NCBI RefSeq assembly: GCF_000213975.1
Contig: NZ_GL892076.1
Location: 211,482-275,481 of the forward strand
Direction: 5' to 3'
Length of the DNA stretch: 64,000 bases
Source of the DNA: Centipeda periodontii DSM 2778
GTDB lineage: Bacteria; Bacillota; Negativicutes; Selenomonadales; Selenomonadaceae
Position numbers and translations under genes: made by a program. This document shows, one piece after another, positions 46,869-56,005 of the stretch. The number at the start of each line of letters is the position of its first letter. Positions within the stretch are counted from its first letter, which is position 1. The notes beneath the pieces were generated by a model, which saw only the letters and a program-made list of their open reading frames with translations, did no database searches and had not been told where the DNA came from.

Positions 46869-49400
46869 ATGACACTACTCGAACAGTGCCAAATTTGGCA
46901 CGAGAACAACGAATTTCAGAAGATCATCGCGGAGATCGAGGCGCTGCCAAGCGAGGAGCGCACGCCGGAACTCGACAGTGAGCTTGCGCGCGCCTACAAC
47001 AATGCGGCGAGCGCAGAGGACCGCGCGTATTTTGAAAAGGCAATCGGACTTCTCGCGCCGCACGCGAACTATTTCGCGGGCGATCATCTCTGGAACTTCC
47101 GCATGGGCTACGCCTACTACTACCTCGACCGCGAGGACCGCGCCCTCCCCTACTTCGAGGCGGCACTCGCCGCGCTTCCCGGCGATGCGGATACCAAGAG
47201 TATGATTGCGTACTGTCACAAGGACCTTTCCCTGCCGCTCTTTCAGCGTCCGTTCCGCACCCGCGTGCAGGAAGCGTGGGCGGCGTTCGAGAACATAGAG
47301 GCGGAGCTGCGCGCGCGGATGGATGCGGGATCGGATCACGGCGAGGAGCTCATCGAGCGGTGCGACACTGTTCTGCACATCGCCTTTGATGACGTCTCAT
47401 TCGAGCTTGGGAAGGGCGGCGCGAAATATGAGCTGATCCTGACGCCCGAGGGCATGCGCGCAAAGCTCTTTCCGCTCATCTATTTCGCGCGCCATGCCCC
47501 CGCCTCCGTGCGCGAGCACTGGGACATCCGCGTCGGGCGCACCGCCTCTCTTGGTGCCCTGCGTACGGGCGACTACAGCATCGAGATGAGGGATGTTGCC
47601 GTCTGGTTCACACAGGAGGGAGAGGGGATCGCCCTCATGGTCTACTGCGAAAAACTCCTTCCTCTCCTGAAGGAGGACGAGAATCGCGCATGGTGGATGC
47701 TCTCCACAATCGTCGATCAGGCACTCGGCGAAATCGCCTCCATCCGCCTCATCCATGATTTCGAGATCATTGATACGCCGAAGGAAGAGCCGCCGATGTT
47801 ACTGACGGATCTGCCAAAGGCCCTTGAGGAAGCGGGTCTTTCTCTCGACAGCGATGCAGAGGACTATCTGAAGCACTCCTATCTCGCCTACGAACGCGAG
47901 CCGCAGGATATTTCCGATACGAGCTGGCGGTTCGATGTCTACACGGGCAGTACACGTCTGCCCTCCATCCTCAGCGCCTATACGGAAAACGATGCGACAC
48001 TCGTGGATATGTACCATGCGGACGGGATTGTGGCGGGCTTTCTCGCCTATCCGCTGACGGATGCGCTGCGCACGGATTCGGAGGCTCCCCTCGCGTTTCG
48101 CGATGCGCTCATGACGGCAATCGAGAGGGATACCAAGGAGCCGGATGCTGTGACCTTCCTTGGCGGAGCGACGGGTACGGACTGCGGCTATCTGGACTTT
48201 CTCGCATGGGATCTGCGCGCCGTCCTCGACGCCGCCAACGGCTTTCTCGAACAGACGGATCTGCCGTGGGCGGTGTTCCACTCCTTCCGACGGGACGCAA
48301 ATTCCGTCAGCCTCTTTGATCGTACGGAGGAGGATGATGGCGCGGAGCAGGAAACCCCCGCCGCCGCGAAATCCTCTCTGCTCTCCCCTGCGGCGGTTCG
48401 GAAACTTAAGGCGATGGACGACGGCTCCACGGGCTATTTTTACAAGATGTTCCATTATCTTGAGTCGTACATCAAAAATGGTACGATCAAGGGAAACTTC
48501 ACGCGCGAGGAGGCATACGCCGATCTGGATATTGCTCTCTGGTACGCGTATGCGTGCAACAATCTGAACACGTACGAATCTTACTACCGCACAACGCAGT
48601 GGCTGCCCGCAGCAGAGGCGAACGCGCGCGGCTGCGGGACATACTACTACCGCTACGCCGTCGCTCTCATGTACTGCGGGCGACTGGACGATGCACTTCG
48701 CATGGCAGAGAAGGGTGCACAGGAGGAGCCGGACTATCCGTGGACATATCTGCAGCTCGGCAAACTCCGCGCACACTTCGGCGACCGCGACGGGGCACGC
48801 GCGGCGGTGCAGAAAGGGCTTGCCCTCGTGCCGGACGATCACGAATTCCTGACGCTTGCGCGTGAGATCGAGGAGGGTGCGACCATCGAGCAGATGTCCT
48901 ACCACTGGATTGATCCGGAGTTTGATAAAGAGCTGCAGGAGGCATCTGAGGCAGGGGAAAATTGGGAAGCGCACGGCGATGCGGATGAAGAGATGTACGA
49001 CAAGCAGCGCGTCATCTCCTGCATCACGACAAACAAGGCGGGACTCGCCTATTTCAAACAGCTCTTCCGCCCCGACCCGAAGAACTACGAGCGGAACGCG
49101 CCCTATTGCAGCTTCGACTATCCCGTGGGCGATACAACCGTGCGGCTCGTCTTCCACATGAACGAGGCAGGGCTCTCGAAGCGCGATCCCGCATGGCTGC
49201 GCACGCAAAAAGAGAGGCTCGATGACGGGCACTGGCTGAAGCGCGTCGATGATGCGGGCACGGGCGCACTGACCGCCGTACACTATGGGCTTGACAATCA
49301 GGTCACGCTCGCGTATCAGTACCCGTGGCAGGAGAAGTGTGTCTACATCCCCCTCGATGAGGATGGGAATCCGATGGATGAAACGAGTGAGGAGCAATAA
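46869..49400 (+). CDS. Large TPR-containing protein, immunity-like operon
   Basis: An 843-residue cytosolic protein. TPR-like repeats occur near the N-terminus (HLWNFRMGYAYYYLDREDRA, LPYFEAALAALPGD) and again at about 600-680 (YYYRYAVALMYCGRLDDALR, TYLQLGKLRAHFGDRDGARA). Between them lie two unassigned globular regions, and the C-terminal 160 residues form another unassigned domain starting YHWIDPEFDKELQEA. The N-terminal module matches the start of the DUF1963 protein at 26.8 kb. It begins 15 bases after the SUFU gene and ends with a strong terminator. A protein-binding scaffold is likely; function is unknown. Confidence 0.8.
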   Translation: MTLLEQCQIWHENNEFQKIIAEIEALPSEERTPELDSELARAYNNAASAEDRAYFEKAIGLLAPHANYFAGDHLWNFRMGYAYYYLDREDRALPYFEAALAALPGDADTKSMIAYCHKDLSLPLFQRPFRTRVQEAWAAFENIEAELRARMDAGSDHGEELIERCDTVLHIAFDDVSFELGKGGAKYELILTPEGMRAKLFPLIYFARHAPASVREHWDIRVGRTASLGALRTGDYSIEMRDVAVWFTQEGEGIALMVYCEKLLPLLKEDENRAWWMLSTIVDQALGEIASIRLIHDFEIIDTPKEEPPMLLTDLPKALEEAGLSLDSDAEDYLKHSYLAYEREPQDISDTSWRFDVYTGSTRLPSILSAYTENDATLVDMYHADGIVAGFLAYPLTDALRTDSEAPLAFRDALMTAIERDTKEPDAVTFLGGATGTDCGYLDFLAWDLRAVLDAANGFLEQTDLPWAVFHSFRRDANSVSLFDRTEEDDGAEQETPAAAKSSLLSPAAVRKLKAMDDGSTGYFYKMFHYLESYIKNGTIKGNFTREEAYADLDIALWYAYACNNLNTYESYYRTTQWLPAAEANARGCGTYYYRYAVALMYCGRLDDALRMAEKGAQEEPDYPWTYLQLGKLRAHFGDRDGARAAVQKGLALVPDDHEFLTLAREIEEGATIEQMSYHWIDPEFDKELQEASEAGENWEAHGDADEEMYDKQRVISCITTNKAGLAYFKQLFRPDPKNYERNAPYCSFDYPVGDTTVRLVFHMNEAGLSKRDPAWLRTQKERLDDGHWLKRVDDAGTGALTAVHYGLDNQVTLAYQYPWQEKCVYIPLDEDGNPMDETSEEQ

Positions 49401-49419
49401 GCATTACAACATAAAAAGT

Positions 49420-49462
49420 GTGCTGCGTGAGGACATTTTTGCCCTCATGCAGCACATTTTTA
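49420..49462 (+). terminator. Terminator of the immunity-like operon
   Basis: GTGCTGCGTGAGG and CCTCATGCAGCAC pair over 13 positions (one G-U or mismatch), followed by ATTTTTATT. Confidence 0.85.
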
Positions 49463-49495
49463 TTATAAAACCCGTTTCCAAGCCGTCACAACGAG

Positions 49496-50773
49496 TCACT
49501 TTCCCCTGCTGAACCACATTCGATTCATCAAGCACAATGCCCCCACCGTTGTACATCCGAATGCCGCCGCCGCAATCCATGACACGCCCCAAAGAGGAAG
49601 AAAAAGTCCAATGACCGGAAGAAGCGCCAACGTCCAAACAGCATAATGGTGGAAACGAACGAGGGGAAACACCGCTTCCTTCGACATAGTTCCCTGAAAG
49701 AACCTGGTGATATAGACGACCACACCACTCACGGTAAGCAACACCGAAAGAAACAGAAAAAATGTCCACATACCTTTGAGCGGCAGAGAATCATGATTAT
49801 GAAAATGGAGATTGACAAACAAAACGCTCCATAAGAGGTCTGCAGACACATTTGGTATCAGCAGGGTTCCGGTTCCATCGCTCGCCATAAACACCCATTG
49901 GTGCGGTGTATATAGGTTTGTCTCAGAGGACACCTTAGCGACCTCAAACGCATAAAAGGGATGCTCTGCATCCGGCAAACAAATCGATTGTATGCTTTGT
50001 CCGGAAGCAACGGCGCGACGCACACGCTCTACGGCATGATCAGCAGAGATCGTGGCACCTGTTGGAACGGTAAACTGCGCTCCGGCCGCCGTCCACGCCG
50101 CTTCATTATAGTGATCCGATCCCGCCTCGTACAGGTACAGACCAATACCGCTCAGAGAAAGGACACATAACCAACTGCCGGTCAGTATGCCCAGTGCCTT
50201 GTGCCAATCCGACCACCACCGTCGACGCGAAGAACGCCGCCGCACACCAAAGGGCATTCCCTCCGTGAAGGCTGGATAGAGCAAAAAGCCAGTGCCAATC
50301 GACACAATCGTCAAAAGGCAAATGATCACAAGGAAAAGCTCTCCTGCCTCTCCATCATTCAGACGGACGTGAAGCAGCAACATCAGTTGCATGGCATCTC
50401 CCACCCACGCACAGCAATATGCACGCGGCAAGGACTCCTGCAAGACACTGTTCTTCAGGTGCAGTTCGATCATGCGCCGCGCATCAGGGCTATCCCCCTC
50501 CTGAAGACGCATGCGGATGCTTCCTATGGATGGCATGAACCGTATGGACTGAACTGCTTGCCCCGGCGCCTCCGTCTCCGCCTTTTTCAACGCCTCCGGC
50601 AAATGGCGATAAAGCACTTCCTCACTCACAGCATCATAGGCACCTGATGGGGTAGCATTCCAATCGTATATTTCTTCACCAAAGAGCAGAAAAAAACCTG
50701 TCAAACACAGCAACAGGAGAAATGGTGCAACAATGAGCCCAGTCACACGGTGCAGCTGATATATCCATTTCAC
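49496..50773 (-). CDS. PepSY-associated membrane protein (iron-uptake type)
   Basis: A 425-residue PepSY-TM protein with four main membrane segments: RVTGLIVAPFLLLLCLTGFF at the start, helices near residues 145 and 195, and two at the C-terminus. WWSDWHKALGILTG is the typical heme-ligand-like helix motif. Relatives (PiuB, FoxB) help release or reduce iron from siderophores after TonB-dependent uptake. It is the second gene of a leftward operon behind the TonB receptor. Base composition is lower in G+C than the flanks, as for its partner. Confidence 0.88.
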   Translation of the reverse strand: MKWIYQLHRVTGLIVAPFLLLLCLTGFFLLFGEEIYDWNATPSGAYDAVSEEVLYRHLPEALKKAETEAPGQAVQSIRFMPSIGSIRMRLQEGDSPDARRMIELHLKNSVLQESLPRAYCCAWVGDAMQLMLLLHVRLNDGEAGELFLVIICLLTIVSIGTGFLLYPAFTEGMPFGVRRRSSRRRWWSDWHKALGILTGSWLCVLSLSGIGLYLYEAGSDHYNEAAWTAAGAQFTVPTGATISADHAVERVRRAVASGQSIQSICLPDAEHPFYAFEVAKVSSETNLYTPHQWVFMASDGTGTLLIPNVSADLLWSVLFVNLHFHNHDSLPLKGMWTFFLFLSVLLTVSGVVVYITRFFQGTMSKEAVFPLVRFHHYAVWTLALLPVIGLFLPLWGVSWIAAAAFGCTTVGALCLMNRMWFSRGK

Positions 50774-50835
50774 GGTGTCTTACCTCCCGAATCGAAAGCA
50801 GGACACACATAGCTTTCCGTCTATTTTCGCCGTGC

Positions 50836-52983
50836 TCACAGATCGAATTCCATGCCAACGGTAAAGCTGCGACCTCGTGCCTTATACCACTGCCAATAGT
50901 CGCGATCAAAAAGATTGTCGACGGAGAAAGACAGTGTTGCATTGGATGTAAATTTGTAATTCACTCCAATGTTGGCAATGAAGAAGGCGTCGTCCGACAG
51001 ATAGCGATGTGCGATATAATGAGGCTCATTACGACTGCTGACATACTGCCCTTCCAGATATGCACTCCATGGATTCTGATCATATTTTATGCCCAGATGA
51101 AGTGTATGTTTTGGAATGGAGTAGATCCTATTATCATCGCCATCTGTAGCCAGTTCGTAATTATAGTTCGCAAACACCGACCAAACGGGATTGAACCTAT
51201 GGCGCAGTTCCAGTTCCCAGCCGACGCGCTTTACCTTGTCTACATTAACATACTTTCGGTTTCCATCCGCATCCTCGTCACTGAGTGTAATGAGATCCTT
51301 GGTTCTCGCATGGTATAACGAGAGTCCCAGATATGTTTTGTCGTTAAATTTCTCCTTCCAGCCGATCTCAAAGGTATTCGATTTCTCCGGCTTCAGTGTC
51401 GGGTTCGCAATGACATCAACGCCCGGATCGTACCAATAGAGTTGGAACAGCCGCGGAGGATTGAACGAATGTCCAAAGGAAGCATAGAGTGTCGTCCTCC
51501 GGTTGGGGAAATAGGAAAAGACAACCTTGGGGCTCAGCTCATTATAAGACGCGTCCTCATGCCGAAGATCTGTAACGTTGTCATGATAGTATCCGTCATA
51601 CTTCCGATAGCGATCAAACCGCAAACCTACATTGATGCCAAACTTTTCATCAGCGCGATAATCATCCTGAACGAAAACCGCCATCACGGAGTTGCGTCCG
51701 CCTGTCTTTGATCTCTGTGCGGTAACAGAATCATGGTCATGCCAATGCGCCAGTTTGGATTTGATATAATCCATCGAATCCCGCTGTATATCAAAGCCTG
51801 TTACAACGGTATGCCGCCCGAGATCCCATGTCTTTTGCAGATCCAGTTTAACCGTCTTGCTCGGATAGCTCGTTTTTCCGCCCGGTCCTACTCCTGCGAA
51901 ATCATCTCCCCCGGAGTAACCACTCTCCTTTACCTCTGAGATACCCGCATTTACGATGAGCTTGTTTCCCGTATCCCGGTATTGCAGTGTGTGCCGATCG
52001 ACGACCTGACGCCCATAGTAATCCGTGAAGTCAGATTCATCGAAGTTATAATATTTCGATCCGATGAGAACACTCCCCTTAAAAACACGGTTCCCCGCCA
52101 CATCGGTCAGATAGGACTCCGGATTAGTGGAAAAATAACGATATCGATCATGGGTATAGCGATATGTGAGTGACTGTTCCGGAGTGAATTTATACTTCAC
52201 CTTAAAATTAAATGTGTTGTCCTCACTAGCGCCTGTCCCCGGTGTGCCGAGAAGATAGATCGTCCGACCATTGCCCCTGAGCGTCTGAACAGCGCCTGTC
52301 GCCACGGGGTTCGATGGCGTATCTGTTCGTCCCCGCGTCACATAGACATATTTTTTCATCCAACCGTCGGTTCTTTTATTCTCATAGCCAAAGGAAACCG
52401 ACCATCGCTCATCGATCTTTTTCGACAGATTGATACCGCGCTTCCATGTACGTCTTGTTCCATAGGATGCGTATGCGTGTACACTGTCCCGATCGGGATC
52501 CTTACTGATGATATTAACCACGGCCCCCACCGCTTTTCCCCCATAGAGGGATGATGCAGGACCACGCAGGACTTCGATGCGCTTCACATCATCCACGGCG
52601 ACCGTGTTCCAATTCATCCCTCCTGAAAAGCCATCGTTTATCACCATGCCATCATAGAGAAACAGGATATTGCTCTCACCAAATCCTCGGATGGTAATTC
52701 CGTTCGCCACTTCCGACATGCCATGCGTACGCGCATCGTAGACCCCCGGCAGCATCGCCAAGGCATCGCTCAGTGTCTTGACGTTATGCCGTTTGATATC
52801 CTCAGCGGTGATAACGCTGATACTCGCAGGCGTTTGCATCATATCCTTTTCTGTTCGTGTCGCCGTTACAACGGTTTCATCAAGAACGTGGGTATCAGGA
52901 TCCTCCGCAGCGAATCCGTCACTCGTGAGGCACATATGGAAAAGGGCCCCCAATACAGCTGCCGTCAAATGTTTCTTTTTCAT
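50836..52983 (-). CDS. TonB-dependent outer-membrane receptor
   Basis: A 715-residue receptor. The signal peptide ends near GFAAED; a TonB box-like DETVVTATRTEKDM is followed by the plug domain (PASISVITAEDI, TIRGFGESNILFLYDGMVI, VEVLRGPASSLYGGKAVGAV-type motif) and a beta-barrel ending with DYWQWYKARGRSFTVGMEFDL-like final strand with terminal Leu (only its last residues FTVGMEFDL are needed). It imports a ferric siderophore or similar chelate using TonB energy. ATG 52983 follows AAAGGATG. The upstream region is very A+T rich and could hold a Fur site, but no convincing 19-bp box is seen. Confidence 0.93.
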   Translation of the reverse strand: MKKKHLTAAVLGALFHMCLTSDGFAAEDPDTHVLDETVVTATRTEKDMMQTPASISVITAEDIKRHNVKTLSDALAMLPGVYDARTHGMSEVANGITIRGFGESNILFLYDGMVINDGFSGGMNWNTVAVDDVKRIEVLRGPASSLYGGKAVGAVVNIISKDPDRDSVHAYASYGTRRTWKRGINLSKKIDERWSVSFGYENKRTDGWMKKYVYVTRGRTDTPSNPVATGAVQTLRGNGRTIYLLGTPGTGASEDNTFNFKVKYKFTPEQSLTYRYTHDRYRYFSTNPESYLTDVAGNRVFKGSVLIGSKYYNFDESDFTDYYGRQVVDRHTLQYRDTGNKLIVNAGISEVKESGYSGGDDFAGVGPGGKTSYPSKTVKLDLQKTWDLGRHTVVTGFDIQRDSMDYIKSKLAHWHDHDSVTAQRSKTGGRNSVMAVFVQDDYRADEKFGINVGLRFDRYRKYDGYYHDNVTDLRHEDASYNELSPKVVFSYFPNRRTTLYASFGHSFNPPRLFQLYWYDPGVDVIANPTLKPEKSNTFEIGWKEKFNDKTYLGLSLYHARTKDLITLSDEDADGNRKYVNVDKVKRVGWELELRHRFNPVWSVFANYNYELATDGDDNRIYSIPKHTLHLGIKYDQNPWSAYLEGQYVSSRNEPHYIAHRYLSDDAFFIANIGVNYKFTSNATLSFSVDNLFDRDYWQWYKARGRSFTVGMEFDL

Positions 52984-53025
52984 TTGTTTTTCATCCTTTC
53001 GCGAAGACCACCTTCGCTCGAGCAA

Positions 53026-53202
53026 ATAAATCTGCAGCTGCTCATTTTCAGTTCTATTTTTTCTTATAATACATCAATATTTTAAATATATCAAGTATAA
53101 CAAAATCACAAGCGATTATTGCACAAAAAAAGACGTTATACGTTCATTCGTACGCCATCCTGTAAAGACAAATCAATCTTTCCTGCATCATTTACTTTAC
53201 AC
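53026..53202. other. A+T-rich spacer upstream of the TonB receptor gene
   Basis: A 177-base low-G+C region between the LUD gene end and the receptor. It contains TTTAAAATATTGATG-type near-palindromes that might be metal-regulator sites, but none is convincing. Confidence 0.3.
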
Positions 53203-53832
53203 CTATAATCCCAGTTCCTCCTCAATCAGCACGAGCTCCATCGGGCGATAGCTCATCTTCTTGTAGTGAATGGTGAGGGCGTTGCAGATGCGCTCAAGTG
53301 CCGCGCAGTCATAGCAGCGCGTGCCGTCCTTCGCACAGGGCGTTTTCTTGCCCTTGCGGTGGGCGTTGCGTGGGGCGGCGATGCGGTGAATGCGCTCGAT
53401 GCCCGCCGCAATGTCGGGGACAAGTTTGTTGATGCCGACGACGAAGTATGTCTTTTCATGCCCGAAGAGCGAGCCCGCGACACGGTTGCCCGCGCCGTCC
53501 ATGTTGAGGATCTGCCCCTCTTCCGTGATGGCGTTCGCCGAGAGCAGAAACACGTCTGTCATCAGTGCCTCACGCCCTGCGGCGAGAAATGCCTCGATGC
53601 CGCCGACGTGCCCCGCGCGCGGCGGGTCGATGACCTCGTTGTGCTCACTTAGCCGCTCGTAGAGGGAGAGCGCCCGCAGCGTCTCGGAGTCGCCAAAGCC
53701 GACGCGCTTCCCGCGAATCTCACGGGCGAGATAGTCCGCCGCCGATGTGCGACCGGCGAACCGCGAGACATCGTAGCGATTTTTGCGAAACGCCTCCATT
53801 GTACGTGCAATGCGCTCCTCATATGCCGACAT
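53203..53832 (-). CDS. LUD-domain protein (LutC-like)
   Basis: A 209-residue LUD (lactate utilisation/DUF162) protein: GKRVGFGDSETL, TDVFLLSANAITEEGQILNM, the GAGNRVAGSLFGHEKTYFVV core, and a C-terminal TPCAKDGTRCYDCAALERIC cysteine segment. Unlike LutC it stands without lutA or lutB, and the C-terminal cysteines suggest an extra metal or cluster site. It could act in hydroxy-acid metabolism or as an unknown redox enzyme. ATG 53832 follows GAGGAGG. It lies just downstream of mqnE and may share its transcript. Confidence 0.88.
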   Translation of the reverse strand: MSAYEERIARTMEAFRKNRYDVSRFAGRTSAADYLAREIRGKRVGFGDSETLRALSLYERLSEHNEVIDPPRAGHVGGIEAFLAAGREALMTDVFLLSANAITEEGQILNMDGAGNRVAGSLFGHEKTYFVVGINKLVPDIAAGIERIHRIAAPRNAHRKGKKTPCAKDGTRCYDCAALERICNALTIHYKKMSYRPMELVLIEEELGL

Positions 53833-53901
53833 CGCACTTCCTCCTCTGACGTTGAACGTCCTACGCAAAGACCTCGTTGCACAAGGGATATACGGTAAAC
53901 C

Positions 53902-54987
53902 TCAATACGTTTCAATAATATTAAAGTTCGAGTCGCACGCGGCGGGTGTGCGCCCAATCTCGCGGATGACGCGGATGATGTGATCCTCCGACAGCGCGCG
54001 GGGACTCTTCGCGCCCGCGTCGTGGAGAATCGTCTCCTTGTGCACCGTCCCGTCGATGTCGTTCGCGCCGAAGCAGAGTGCCACCTGCGCCACAGGCACG
54101 GTCAGCATGACCCAGTACGCCTTAATGTTGCGGAAGTTGTCGAGCATCAGCCGCGCGATTGCGATCGTCCGCAAATCATCCCACATCGTCGTCTGCCGCA
54201 CCGTCCGCCCCAGCTCCGTATTCGACGGCAGAAACGGGAACGGGATGAACGTCTGGAAGCCGCCCGTCTCATCCTGCAGGTCGCGCAGACGCATCATATG
54301 CTCGACGCGCTCCTCGATGGTCTCGATGTGTCCGTAGAGCATCGACGCATTCGTCTTGATACCGAGTGTGTGCGCCGTGCGGTGCGTTTCAAGCCACTCC
54401 TGTGCCGTCGCCTTATTCGGGCAGAGTTCCTCGCGCACGCGGTCGGTCAGGATCTCAGCGCCCCCACCCGCAATCGACTGTAGCCCCGCCTCACGCAGAC
54501 GCACGAGCACATCGCGTACCGACAGTCCCGAACTCTTTGCAAAATGCGTGATCTCAACGCCCGTAAAGCCCTTCAGATAGAGCGATGGAAATGCCTCATG
54601 CAGAGCCTTGAGCCGCCCCCAATAATCCTCGAACGACCAGTCCGGATGCAGCCCGCTCACGACGTGCAGTCCCGCGAGATGCGGATCGCGCATCGCATCC
54701 GCGACATGCGCCACCGCCTCCTCCACGCTCATCTCATACGCGCCCGCATCCTCCGCATCGCGCCCGAACGCACAGAACTTGCAGTGCGCGAGGCAGATAT
54801 TCGTGAGGTTCACATGGCAGTTCACGTTATAGTAGACGATGTCGCCGCACTTCTCCTGCCGCACACGGTCGGCGAGCGCACCAATCCACGCAATGTCAGG
54901 ACACGCAAAGAGCCGCAGCCCGTCCTCCCGTGTCAGGCGCTCGCCATTCTCTATTTTCTTTTCAATCTCCAAGTATTCGCTGTGCAA
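53902..54987 (-). CDS. mqnE: Aminofutalosine synthase MqnE
   Basis: MqnE is the radical SAM enzyme of the futalosine route to menaquinone; it makes aminofutalosine from a chorismate-derived enolpyruvate and S-adenosylmethionine. The 361 residues contain CLAHCKFCAFGRD (CxxxCxxC) after NVNCHVNLTNI, HPDWSFEDYWGRL, KGFTGVEITHF and GGGAEILTDRVR. Translation most likely begins at TTG 54987, as AGGAG lies eight bases upstream; the longer frame to 55095 is not family-like. Other mqn genes are absent from the window. Confidence 0.9.
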   Translation of the reverse strand: MHSEYLEIEKKIENGERLTREDGLRLFACPDIAWIGALADRVRQEKCGDIVYYNVNCHVNLTNICLAHCKFCAFGRDAEDAGAYEMSVEEAVAHVADAMRDPHLAGLHVVSGLHPDWSFEDYWGRLKALHEAFPSLYLKGFTGVEITHFAKSSGLSVRDVLVRLREAGLQSIAGGGAEILTDRVREELCPNKATAQEWLETHRTAHTLGIKTNASMLYGHIETIEERVEHMMRLRDLQDETGGFQTFIPFPFLPSNTELGRTVRQTTMWDDLRTIAIARLMLDNFRNIKAYWVMLTVPVAQVALCFGANDIDGTVHKETILHDAGAKSPRALSEDHIIRVIREIGRTPAACDSNFNIIETY

Positions 54988-55065
54988 TCTCTCTTCTCCT
55001 AAAATATATGATGGATTAGGAGTTTCGACATACAGGGCGCATTTTCCTGCCATATAAAACAGCGG

Positions 55066-55094
55066 AGCAGACAATGGTCTGCTCCGCTGCCGCA
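55066..55094 (-). terminator. Terminator of the cyclase-family gene
   Basis: GCGGAGCAGAC and GTCTGCTCCGC form an 11-bp stem with a four-base loop and TTTTAT on the minus strand. Confidence 0.85.
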
Positions 55095-55101
55095 TATTCG
55101 C

Positions 55102-55869
55102 TTATTTCTTCGGCGTAATCGCAATCACGCGCGCGGGCAGTCCCGTCGCGCCCTCGATGTTCGGCCACGCGACGAAGAGCAGCGCTCCCGCAGGAGCCAC
55201 ACGATCGAGGTTCGTCAGTACCTCGACCTGCAGCTTGCCCTTGTCGAGGAGGTATCGCTCGCAGGCAAGATCCCCCGCCTTTGCCGCCTCCACAGAGGCA
55301 TCCGTGTCGAGAGTCTCATGCCCGCTCGCCGCCGCATTGCGCGTCTCGTAGATGTACCTCAGCGCGTCCATCGACCAGCCCGGGAAGTTCTCACTGCCGT
55401 CCTCCGCGATGCCGGAGATCGCATCCATATCCGGCCAATGCCTGCTCCATCCCGTATAGAGCGCTACGAACGCACCGTCCGGAATCGCGCCGTATTTCGC
55501 CTCGTACGCCTTGATGTCCTCCACCGTCACGGCATAGTGGACATCGTGCGCGACCTGCTCCGTCACGTCGATCACGCACAGCGGATAGAGCATGTGCTGC
55601 GCCCCATAGGACTCGGCGAGCGGACGGTTGCGGACGAAATGCCCTGGGAAGTCGATGTGCGTCCCGAACTGCCCCGGGAACTTGAACGTCTGGATCAGGC
55701 AGTCGAGCATCGGATTGCCCCAGTCGAAGCAGGTCTTGCTGAGCTCCACAGAGCCCTCCGGAATTCCCGCCCAATATGGGCTGTCATTGTTCAGCGGATG
55801 CGTCAGATCCACCCACTCATACGCATCGGACTTCAGTTCATCGAGCACATTCCACAGTTGATATGCCAT
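55102..55869 (-). CDS. Cyclase-family metal hydrolase (KynB-like fold)
   Basis: A 255-residue protein of the cyclase/arylformamidase superfamily. The metal motif is FGTHIDFPGHF (HxGTHxDxPxHF type, with His-Asp-His ligands), followed by a second His region (WSRHWPD) and a Glu near the C-terminus. KynB relatives hydrolyse N-formylkynurenine; others act on isatin or polyketides. The substrate is not decidable, as no tryptophan-degradation genes are near. It is monocistronic and leftward. Confidence 0.85.
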   Translation of the reverse strand: MAYQLWNVLDELKSDAYEWVDLTHPLNNDSPYWAGIPEGSVELSKTCFDWGNPMLDCLIQTFKFPGQFGTHIDFPGHFVRNRPLAESYGAQHMLYPLCVIDVTEQVAHDVHYAVTVEDIKAYEAKYGAIPDGAFVALYTGWSRHWPDMDAISGIAEDGSENFPGWSMDALRYIYETRNAAASGHETLDTDASVEAAKAGDLACERYLLDKGKLQVEVLTNLDRVAPAGALLFVAWPNIEGATGLPARVIAITPKK

Positions 55870-55970
55870 ATCTCCATCTCCTTTATATCATATAAAAAAT
55901 ATATGCTTATCCTATGATAAAACTTTCTTTTTGTCAATCCTCATAAATCGAAAGTTTTTCTCCTATGGTA

Positions 55971-55999
55971 TTGACAATCTTCTGAAACTTGGGTATACT
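55971..55999 (+). promoter_or_regulatory. Promoter of the 550-nt RNA
   Basis: TTGACA (55971-55976), 17-base spacer, TATACT (55994-55999): near-consensus, predicting a start near 56006. Confidence 0.85.
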
Positions 56000-56005
56000 A
56001 GAAGC

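Noticed and set aside
53026..53110. Fur box upstream of the TonB receptor
   Set aside because: The region is A+T rich with chance palindromes; no site approaches the 19-bp consensus.
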